Of a DNA stretch of 6,345 nucleotides, positions 1 to 4,390 are shown one piece after another. Source of the DNA: Pseudomonadota bacterium (GTDB lineage Bacteria > Pseudomonadota > Gammaproteobacteria > Burkholderiales > Burkholderiaceae_A). The stretch covers positions 1-6,345 of the forward strand of contig NYVY01000060.1 in assembly GCA_002684875.1 (NCBI GenBank), in the 5' to 3' direction. Numbering within the stretch: position 1 is the first letter of the stretch; each line of letters begins with the position of its first letter. A program made the position numbers and the translations under genes. The notes under the pieces are model-generated. The model had not been told where the DNA came from, did not search any database, and worked only from the letters and a program-made list of their open reading frames with translations.

Positions 1-2
1 CC

Positions 3-134
3 AATCGCGACTTCGAACCGGATCCGGATTTCAAACCGTCTCGCAAGGACCGTCGGTATCGCCTGAAGGGGATGCTCGAACGGATCACCGGACGCGATCT
101 CTCGACCACGCACGTTCGTCCGATCCGACTGTGA
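3..134 (+). CDS. C-terminal end of an unrecognised protein (5' truncated)
   Basis: An open frame enters from the left edge and ends at a TGA at 132-134, giving 43 residues of the C-terminus. The visible part is very charged: an acidic stretch (FEPDPDF) is followed by a basic one (KPSRKDRRYRLKGMLERITGR) and the tail TTHVRPIRL. No domain can be recognised. The frame has no stop and its codon use suits the GC-rich neighbours, so it is probably a real gene end, but only the tail is visible and no function can be given. It converges on the - strand membrane-protein gene that ends at 160, with 25 bases between the two stops. Confidence 0.55.
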   Translation, partial: NRDFEPDPDFKPSRKDRRYRLKGMLERITGRDLSTTHVRPIRL

Positions 135-146
135 GGATGATCCCGT

Positions 147-169
147 GGCGGGCCGTGACTCAACCCGCC
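147..169. terminator. weak hairpin at a convergent gene junction
   Basis: GGCGGG (147-152) pairs with CCCGCC (164-169) across an 11-base loop, between the ends of two convergent genes. The stop codon of the - strand gene lies inside the loop. There is no T-tract on either side, so it is at best a weak bidirectional stem or a Rho-dependent site. A 6-bp stem in GC-rich DNA can easily arise by chance. Confidence 0.2.
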
Positions 170-408
170 GGAAGCAGGGGCACGATGCCCTGGACCACGA
201 CGAACACGCCCGCCGCCAGTCCGAGGAACGCGAGCAGGATCTGAATGGTCATGCCCGCGACCTCCCGCCAGTATCGGTCGAGGTGGCCCACGCGGACGGC
301 CTTGTACATCATGGCGATCCCGAAGATCAGGACCGGCAGGAGCCAGAGCCAGCTGGCCTGCACGCCGGGAAGCGGTTCGAGGAACGGGATCCAGCCGAAT
401 CCGGTCAT
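160..408 (-). CDS. small two-helix membrane protein, conserved hypothetical
   Basis: The product is 82 residues with two clear membrane segments, about residues 17-37 (ASWLWLLPVLIFGIAMMYKAV) and 54-80 (TIQILLAFLGLAAGVFVVVQGIVPLL). They are joined by a short charged loop with the motif VGHLDRYWREVAGM. The start is well supported: an AGGAGG ribosome site lies 6 bases upstream of the ATG. The ATG overlaps the stop of the upstream membrane-protein gene as ATGA, which implies translational coupling and co-expression. From memory, small proteins of this kind (MYKAxR...YWReV...IVPLL) sit beside DUF6677-type genes in planctomycetes. No biochemical role is known to me. A membrane location is the only firm inference. 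Confidence 0.8.
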   Translation of the reverse strand: MTGFGWIPFLEPLPGVQASWLWLLPVLIFGIAMMYKAVRVGHLDRYWREVAGMTIQILLAFLGLAAGVFVVVQGIVPLLPAG

Positions 409-938
409 CGCCCGCCTCCTCGTCGATCGACCGACGGACGTCGGCCCGCGTCCAGTGCGACCGCGAAGTTCATCAGGCCCGCGAGTGCGCAGAACAGGGT
501 TCCGAAATCGGCGTTGTGCCCGATCGCGGTGTGCCGATAGGCGGACCCGGTCGACTGGTCGTGAAGCGTGATCTCGATCCGCTCTTCGGGTGGCGCACCG
601 CGGATGACGAGGGCGTCGAGGGCTGCGAATCCGAAGGCGATCGGGCCGGCCCCCGCCTGCGCGATGAACCACAGGTTCCGCTTCCCACCCTGGGCGGGAT
701 TGGTGTACGCCGGATCCCAGGACCGGACGCTTCCCAGTCCGCCGACCAGCAGCCCGGTCGTCCAGAGCACCAGGAAACCGGCGAGGATGCGACCGGCGCG
801 ACCACGCTGCCCCACGAAGAAGTGCCCGAGACCGGGCAGGAAGAGTCCGAGAACGAACGCAGTCCACCTGAACGGTACAGATCCACCGTCGATGGGGGGG
901 CGAGAGCGGTCCGGAGCTGGCGCAGCGGTCGAAGACAT
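405..938 (-). CDS. multi-pass membrane protein, probable DUF6677 family
   Basis: The product is 177 residues with about four hydrophobic segments (residues 25-42, 48-66, 91-113 and 143-161). The first holds the motif LPGLGHFFVGQRGRAGR, typical of small membrane families with a PGxGHxxxGxxxRG signature, including TM2-like proteins and the planctomycete family DUF6677. The later segment GTLFCALAGLMNFAVALDA also fits what I remember of DUF6677; this assignment is from memory. Residues 114-142 form a hydrophilic loop (EERIEITLHDQSTGSAYRHTAIG) between the last two helices. The frame stays open upstream to 1229, but the ATG at 936-938 gives a short hydrophilic N-terminus before the first helix. The ribosome site there is weak (TTGGAATCGG). 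The stop overlaps the next start by four bases (ATGA), so the two membrane proteins form an operon. Function unknown. Confidence 0.75.
   Translation of the reverse strand: MSSTAAPAPDRSRPPIDGGSVPFRWTAFVLGLFLPGLGHFFVGQRGRAGRILAGFLVLWTTGLLVGGLGSVRSWDPAYTNPAQGGKRNLWFIAQAGAGPIAFGFAALDALVIRGAPPEERIEITLHDQSTGSAYRHTAIGHNADFGTLFCALAGLMNFAVALDAGRRPSVDRRGGGR
415..420 (-). promoter_or_regulatory. strong ribosome binding site
   Basis: Read on the - strand this is a perfect AGGAGG, 6 bases before the ATG at 406-408. It fixes the start of the 82-residue membrane protein and rules out the longer open frames that run through the region. It lies inside the end of the upstream coding sequence, as expected for coupled genes. 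Confidence 0.75.
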
Positions 939-1028
939 CCGATTCCAACTGGTGGACGGGGAATCAAGCGAGGCGCACCACCGGTGTACCTCGGTCGCCA
1001 GTGTATCCAGACTCCGGGAGCCGAACCG

Positions 1029-1442
1029 ATGGCCAAGCACGATCAGAACCCTGAATTCGACCCGAAGGACACGGGAAGCGTCGTCGATCGCCGCACCGGC
1101 GTCGACCGACGCGCGGCCGAATCGGGAACGAATCTCGAACGCCGGCGTGGCCCGGGCCGCCGACTGACCGACTGGGTCCGAACCGCTGAAGAGGGCGAGA
1201 TGACCCAGGAGCAGCAGATGTTCCTCCACGCCATCGACACCTTCAAGCGGGTGAACGAGGTCAGCTTCCCGACGTGGACGGACGTGCTCGAGGTGGTTCG
1301 ACGCCTCGGCTATCGCAAGACCATGTCGAGCGAATTGAACCTGGGTTCCCGGATCGAGGACTGGCAGGAATCTCCCGACGCATCGAGTGGCGTCGATCGG
1401 GACGAGGAAGAGACACCGACCCGGTATCGCAAGGCCGGCTGA
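1029..1442 (+). CDS. conserved hypothetical, arginine-rich motifs plus possible helix-turn-helix half
   Basis: The product is 137 residues and hydrophilic. The first part has two similar basic motifs, VDRRTGVDRRA (residues 19-29) and LERRRGPGRRLTD (37-48). The second part (57-100) begins at EMTQEQQMFLHAIDTFKRVNEVSFPTWTDVLEVVRRLGYRK and looks like a compact helical fold. The FPTWTDVLEVVRRLGYRK segment resembles a winged-helix recognition region, as in a small DNA-binding protein, but this is inference. The tail (110-137) is acidic and probably disordered. The ATG at 1029 is preceded by GGGAG at 8 bases, a good ribosome site. The frame stays open upstream to 516 only as antisense of the divergent membrane gene. 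A strong terminator follows 30 bases after the stop, so this is a single-gene unit. I remember similar proteins only as hypothetical proteins of planctomycetes. Confidence 0.8.
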   Translation: MAKHDQNPEFDPKDTGSVVDRRTGVDRRAAESGTNLERRRGPGRRLTDWVRTAEEGEMTQEQQMFLHAIDTFKRVNEVSFPTWTDVLEVVRRLGYRKTMSSELNLGSRIEDWQESPDASSGVDRDEEETPTRYRKAG

Positions 1443-1472
1443 GATCGCCCTGGAATCTTCACGACGTCGACG

Positions 1473-1512
1473 ACGCTCCTCCGCCGCCCGATCGGGAGGC
1501 GAGGGGCGTTTT
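1473..1512 (+). terminator. Rho-independent terminator of the 1029-1442 gene
   Basis: ACGCTCCTC (1473-1481) pairs with GAGGGGCGT (1501-1509) with one G-T wobble. Inside it, GCC pairs with GGC and CCCG with CGGG around a tight loop, with one bulge and one mismatch. The stem runs straight into TTTT (1509-1512). It lies 30 bases after the stop codon, in the correct orientation. Confidence 0.75.
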
Positions 1513-1937
1513 CCATGGTCCGGACCGGATCGCGTCCGGTCGCCTCGATGACGTGGCGAGTCGGGAAGGCTCGCCGGTCGACGCGTTTCCCGCTCGCGAC
1601 CCGGTCACGAGAATTTCAGGGAATCTTCGATTTTCGCGCGCTGACTCGCGAGCAGGCGCGAGTTCGGATTCACTCGAGCGGAGTATGGACGTGCTCCGGT
1701 CTTCGCCGTGATTCGGTGGTGAGGGGTTCGATCCAACCGGTCGATTCCCCGCCGCCGGTCGTCCTCGCGGGGTCGACGCCGCCTGGTCGCGTCGATGATC
1801 CATGACCGCGCGTCGTCTCCGGCACCGATCGGATCCGTCTTGGGCCGGGAAGGGATCCGTTCCGTCGGACGCAGACCCGACGGCGGCGGGGATCGCGGCT
1901 CGCGTCCGTCATCCGGATCCGATCCGCGTCGGATCGT
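1513..1937. other. gene-free gap with several perfect hairpins
   Basis: No convincing gene lies in these 425 bases. Open frames here are arginine-rich, lack recognisable motifs and look like GC-rich noise. The stretch holds several perfect inverted repeats: GACCGGA/TCCGGTC (1523-1541), GGCGAG/CTCGCC (1555-1575), ACTCGCG/CGCGAGT (1644-1663), CCCCGC/GCGGGG flanked by TCGA on both sides (1741-1776), CCGTCGG/CCGACGG (1862-1883) and CGATCC/GGATCG (1920-1936). The last begins one base after the ferredoxin stop and could help end that transcript, although no T-tract follows. The others have no assigned role. The gap separates two convergent genes, so part of it may be 3' UTR. Confidence 0.5.
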
Positions 1938-2207
1938 TCAGCCGCCTTCACCGAACCAGTCCGAGTTGATCCGGATGTACTTCCGCCACTCCGAAGGAAG
2001 ATCATCCTCCGGATAGATCGCCTGGACGGGACACTCGTCGACGCAGAGTCCGCAGTCGATGCAGGTGTCCGGATCGATGAAGAGCTGGACGGCTTCGCGG
2101 TGCTCGTCCGCCTCGTCCACCGTGGGGTGGATGCATTCGACCGGGCAGACCTCGACGCAGGCGGTGTCCTTCGTACCGACACACGGTTCGGCGATGATGT
2201 GAGCCAT
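1938..2207 (-). CDS. 7Fe-type ferredoxin ([3Fe-4S][4Fe-4S]), Thermus-like
   Basis: The product is 89 residues and a soluble cytoplasmic electron carrier. It opens with MAHIIAEPCVGTKDTACVEVCPVECI and continues with CIDCGLCVDECPVQAIYP. The cysteine spacing C9-x7-C17-x3-C21-P and C49-x2-C52-x2-C55-x3-C59-P matches 7Fe ferredoxins. The position that is a non-ligand cysteine in Azotobacter FdI is Thr12 here, which favours a 3Fe-4S first cluster (ligands C9, C17, C59) and a 4Fe-4S second cluster (C21, C49, C52, C55). The sequence closely resembles Thermus ferredoxin as I remember it, including the PEDDLPSEWRKYI tail. An acidic insertion of about eight residues (TVDEADEHREAV) lies between the two halves. 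The ATG at 2205-2207 has a GGAGG site 10 bases upstream. The longer frame to 2261 adds only a proline-rich extension. The partner enzyme is not visible in the window. Confidence 0.93.
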   Translation of the reverse strand: MAHIIAEPCVGTKDTACVEVCPVECIHPTVDEADEHREAVQLFIDPDTCIDCGLCVDECPVQAIYPEDDLPSEWRKYIRINSDWFGEGG

Positions 2208-2338
2208 CGGGACGGATCCTCCAGGTTTCGGCTGTTCCGGGCTCCCTTGCGCCGGCGGCATCCTATCCCATCGAAAGCGCGGGGCCGTCGCGTGATTGCC
2301 TATGCACAGCGGTGTTTGGGCGATTCACGCCGCCGATG

Positions 2339-2368
2339 AAAAACCCGGAGCCTGTGAAGGCTCCGGGT
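2339..2368 (-). terminator. Rho-independent terminator of the histone-like gene
   Basis: A perfect 10-bp stem, ACCCGGAGCC (2343-2352) with GGCTCCGGGT (2359-2368), has a 6-base loop. Read on the - strand it runs directly into TTTTT (2343-2339). It lies about 50 bases after the histone-like stop codon and shields the ferredoxin gene downstream from read-through. Confidence 0.88.
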
Positions 2369-2420
2369 CGAGTGATGCATGTCCATGGCCGGCCTCGTGC
2401 TGGGACGAGGCGCGATCGAA

Positions 2421-2876
2421 TCACCGCTTCTTGCGAGTGGCCTTCTTCTTGGCCTTCTTCTTTGCGGGCTTCTTCTTCGCGGCCTTCTTGCGAGTGGTCT
2501 TCTTCTTCGCAGTCTTCTTGGCCGCCTTCTTGCGAGTGGTCTTCTTCTTCGCAGTCTTCTTCTTGGCGGTCTTCTTCTTGGCCGCCTTCTTGCGAGTGGT
2601 CTTCTTCTTCGCAGTCTTCTTCTTGGCGGTCTTCTTGGCTGCCTTCTTGCGAGTGGTCTTCTTCTTCGCAGTCTTCTTCTTGGCAGTCTTCTTGGCGGCC
2701 TTCTTGCGAGTGACCTTCTTCTTGGCCTTCTTCTTCGCAGGCTTCTTCTTGGCGGTCTTCTTCTTGGCGGCCTTCTTGCGAGTGGTCTTCTTCTTCGCGG
2801 TCTTCTTGGCAGCCTTCTTACGCGTGGTCTTCTTGGCGACCTTCTTTCGGGTCGCCTTCTTCTTTTTCTTGGCCAT
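2421..2876 (-). CDS. histone H1-like, lysine-rich nucleoid protein
   Basis: The product is 151 residues built from only seven residue types (M, A, K, T, R, V, P). About 81 are lysine and 10 arginine, roughly 60% basic, with no acidic or aromatic residue. It consists of diverged tandem units of the form TRKKAAKK(K)TAKKKTAKKKT, of 14, 19, 20 or 24 residues, and ends TRKKR. This is the composition of eukaryotic H1 C-terminal tails and of the bacterial H1-like proteins Hc1/Hc2 of Chlamydia and BpH1 of Bordetella. The expected role is non-specific DNA binding and nucleoid compaction. There is no folded domain, so the protein is probably disordered until bound. The start at 2876 is chosen because an AAAGGAG site lies 8 bases upstream; an ATG two codons earlier would leave only 2 bases. 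It has its own likely promoter and terminator. Repeat slippage could easily change its length between strains. Confidence 0.85.
   Translation of the reverse strand: MAKKKKKATRKKVAKKTTRKKAAKKTAKKKTTRKKAAKKKTAKKKPAKKKAKKKVTRKKAAKKTAKKKTAKKKTTRKKAAKKTAKKKTAKKKTTRKKAAKKKTAKKKTAKKKTTRKKAAKKTAKKKTTRKKAAKKKPAKKKAKKKATRKKR
2425..2850 (-). repeat. tandem repeats inside the histone-like gene
   Basis: The motif TTGCGAGTG (+ strand; a diverged copy reads TTACGCGTG) recurs at 2431, 2488, 2530, 2590, 2647, 2704, 2776 and 2818. The intervals are 57, 42, 60, 57, 57, 72 and 42 bases, all multiples of three. Within each unit there are shorter 12-15 base CTTCTTCTT-type repeats coding KKK-T/A/P steps. The units are nearly identical at DNA level, which suggests recent duplication or gene conversion. 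Confidence 0.85.
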
Positions 2877-2884
2877 GAACATGG

Positions 2885-2891
2885 CTCCTTT
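2885..2891 (-). promoter_or_regulatory. ribosome binding site of the histone-like gene
   Basis: The - strand reads AAAGGAG, 8 bases before the ATG at 2874-2876. It is the clearest AT-rich Shine-Dalgarno site in the window and settles the choice between two nearby in-frame ATGs. It fits a highly expressed protein. Confidence 0.75.
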
Positions 2892-2951
2892 AGTTGCGCT
2901 GTCGGAGTGTCGGAGAGAGTGGCCGGCGCAACGACGACTACTCGCAAGAAA

Positions 2952-2980
2952 TTTGTACCCTCTTCGGACGACTATGGGAA
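2952..2980 (-). promoter_or_regulatory. candidate sigma-70 promoter of the histone-like gene
   Basis: On the - strand TTCCCA (2980-2975) and TACAAA (2957-2952) are separated by exactly 17 bases, each matching the consensus at four of six positions. This would give a leader of about 70 bases before the histone-like ATG. It is the most AT-rich spot of the divergent region. It overlaps the upstream alternative start of dapB, which argues for the downstream dapB start. Confidence 0.4.
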
Positions 2981-3009
2981 GCACCTTGACAAAAAACGTT
3001 CGTGAGTCG

Positions 3010-3729
3010 ATGCATGCGGGTTTTCGCCCCGTTCGCCTGTGCGTGGTGGGTGCGGAAGGTCGTCTCGGTTCATCCATCGTTCGTCACGCCGAATCACAGG
3101 GATGCGAGGTGACCCGACCGATCGGACGAGGCGAGGAACCTCCGAACACCCGCGACGGTCGATTCGACGTCGTGGTCGACGCATCGACGGTCGAAGGCGT
3201 GCAACGGGCCTGCAGCATCGCCGAAGCGCACGAAATGCCGCTTTTGGAATGTGTGACGAGTCTCGATGCGGCGGCGAAATCTGCTCTGAAGGCATTGGAA
3301 GCACGGATTCCCGTGCTTGTCGCGTCCAACACCTCCCTGGGCATCGCCACCGTGCGAACGCTGCTCGGCACGATGTCGAACGCGTTGGGAGGCTGGTCGG
3401 TGTCGATCACCGAGACGCATCACTCGGGCAAGGTCGATCGGCCTTCCGGGACCGCACGGGTCATCGTTTCGGATCTTCACGCCGCGGGCCGAGCGATCGA
3501 CGACGGAGAGGTCGTCTCGCATCGTGAAGGCGACGTGATCGGAACGCACGAGATCGTGTTCACCAACGCGGAGGAGCGAATCGTGCTTCGACACGAAGCG
3601 ATGGACCGTTCCGTCTTCGCGATCGGCGCGATTCGCGCCGCGAAATGGCTTGCGGCCGGACGCGCGGCGGGGCGATACGCGATCGCGGACACGCTCGATC
3701 GGCCCGATCCGCACTTCGGCGATCAGTGA
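3010..3729 (+). CDS. dapB: 4-hydroxy-tetrahydrodipicolinate reductase, divergent form
   Basis: DapB reduces the cyclic product of DapA with NAD(P)H in the diaminopimelate/lysine pathway in the cytoplasm. The 239-residue product has the nucleotide-binding loop GAEGRLG (14-20), VVVDASTVEG (54-63), ASNTSLG (105-111, the usual APNFSLG) and the signature ETHHSGKVDRPSGTA (135-149) with catalytic His137 and Lys141. REGDVIGTHE (172-181) and FAIGAIRAAKWL (203-214) also fit the family. It is about 30 residues shorter than E. coli DapB (273), mostly before residue 60. The usual GTTG loop near the nicotinamide is replaced by ECVTSLD (80-86), which is unusual. The start is uncertain: ATG at 3010 puts the GxxGRLG loop at the usual distance, while ATG at 2974 adds 12 residues and overlaps the likely histone promoter. 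Neither has a clear ribosome site. The frame stays open back to 2296 only as antisense of the histone-like gene. A DapB-like relative with altered specificity is the alternative. Confidence 0.85.
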   Translation: MHAGFRPVRLCVVGAEGRLGSSIVRHAESQGCEVTRPIGRGEEPPNTRDGRFDVVVDASTVEGVQRACSIAEAHEMPLLECVTSLDAAAKSALKALEARIPVLVASNTSLGIATVRTLLGTMSNALGGWSVSITETHHSGKVDRPSGTARVIVSDLHAAGRAIDDGEVVSHREGDVIGTHEIVFTNAEERIVLRHEAMDRSVFAIGAIRAAKWLAAGRAAGRYAIADTLDRPDPHFGDQ

Positions 3730-4166
3730 TTGACGAGGTCGTAGAGCGCCTGCGTCGCCGCGGAGGTTCCAAGCTGGGGCACGCGGGCGCGAACTTCACC
3801 ATTGCCCGGGTTGAACCACCAGGCGGCTTGATCGGGTCGGCTCACCGCGATCTCCCGCGGGTCGCGTCGTCGTCCATCCTCGGGGGCGGCGATTTCGAGC
3901 CACCGACGCTCCGTCGATTCGAACCAGGGATTCATCGGCACCGGATTGAACCACTCGATCGGAACATCACGCACCCATCCCTGCGCGGTCACGTCGTTGC
4001 CGTCCAGGGCGCTGCGAAGTCGGATCTCCGAATGGAGTCGCTCCTTCGCGATCCGAGCGGTCGAGATCATCCGATCCTCCTGTCTCGCATCGGCATAGAC
4101 CCGCCACCCGCCGAGAACCAGGATTCCGAGCGTCAGCATCGTCAGCAGATTGAGTGTGGATCGCAT
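3723..4166 (-). CDS. pseudopilin-like membrane-anchored protein
   Basis: The product is 147 residues. An N-terminal hydrophobic segment (about 5-21, LNLLTMLTLGILVLGGW) is followed by a long polar helix (24-52), as in type IV pilins and type II secretion pseudopilins. Further on are PMNPW (77-81), resembling the PxDPW step of GspG-type pseudopilins, and AAWWFNPGNGEVRARVP (114-130) followed by ALYDLVN (140-146). I remember that ending from planctomycete pilin-like proteins. No typical prepilin peptidase site (G followed by F-T-x-x-E) is present, so it may stay as a simple signal-anchored protein. The start is supported by GGAAGGA 9 bases upstream of the ATG; longer frames to 4406 have no such site. 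Its stop lies inside the end of dapB, a 7-base tail-to-tail overlap. Role unproven: an envelope or secretion-associated subunit is the best inference. Confidence 0.7.
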   Translation of the reverse strand: MRSTLNLLTMLTLGILVLGGWRVYADARQEDRMISTARIAKERLHSEIRLRSALDGNDVTAQGWVRDVPIEWFNPVPMNPWFESTERRWLEIAAPEDGRRRDPREIAVSRPDQAAWWFNPGNGEVRARVPQLGTSAATQALYDLVNH

Positions 4167-4390
4167 GGTCGCCCGTCCTTCCCTCACCTCGTCGTCGCGA
4201 ATGTTCCTGGAATCTTGATGGACGTTCCGTCGTCCGTTCCGTGAATCGAACCGCACTCGCGCTGACCCGACCCAAACCGGTCGAATGGGGTTGATGCCTC
4301 CGCGAAAGGACGGGTCATCCCAGTCGTGCCGGCGAATGCACGCGTTTTCGGACGACGACCCGGCGTTGACACGGGTACCCTTCGGGGGCG

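Noticed and set aside
160..948. A 262-codon - strand frame extending the 82-residue membrane protein upstream.
   Set aside because: Upstream of residue 181 it is an arginine-rich shadow of the probable DUF6677 gene. The AGGAGG site and ATGA overlap place the real start at 408.
1725..1740. GGTTCGATCC resembling a tRNA T-loop.
   Set aside because: The flanking bases (AGGGG and CAACC) do not form a T-stem, and no acceptor, D or anticodon arms can be drawn.
1515..1805. A 96-codon + strand frame in the gap, with a GAGGGG near its ATG.
   Set aside because: The GAGGGG is the 3' arm of the terminator at 1473-1512. The product is arginine/serine-rich without motifs, and overlapping frames on the other strand look just as good.
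2425..2850. The regular short repeats as a CRISPR array or mobile-element repeat.
   Set aside because: All spacings are multiples of three and the repeats encode lysine/alanine/threonine units in one open frame, so they are coding repeats.
2296..3009. A long + strand frame, in phase with dapB, giving a phenylalanine/leucine-rich protein fused to DapB.
   Set aside because: It is the antisense of the lysine-rich histone-like repeats, where CTTCTT codons read as Phe/Leu and create no stops. The - strand has a ribosome site, promoter and terminator; the + strand has none.
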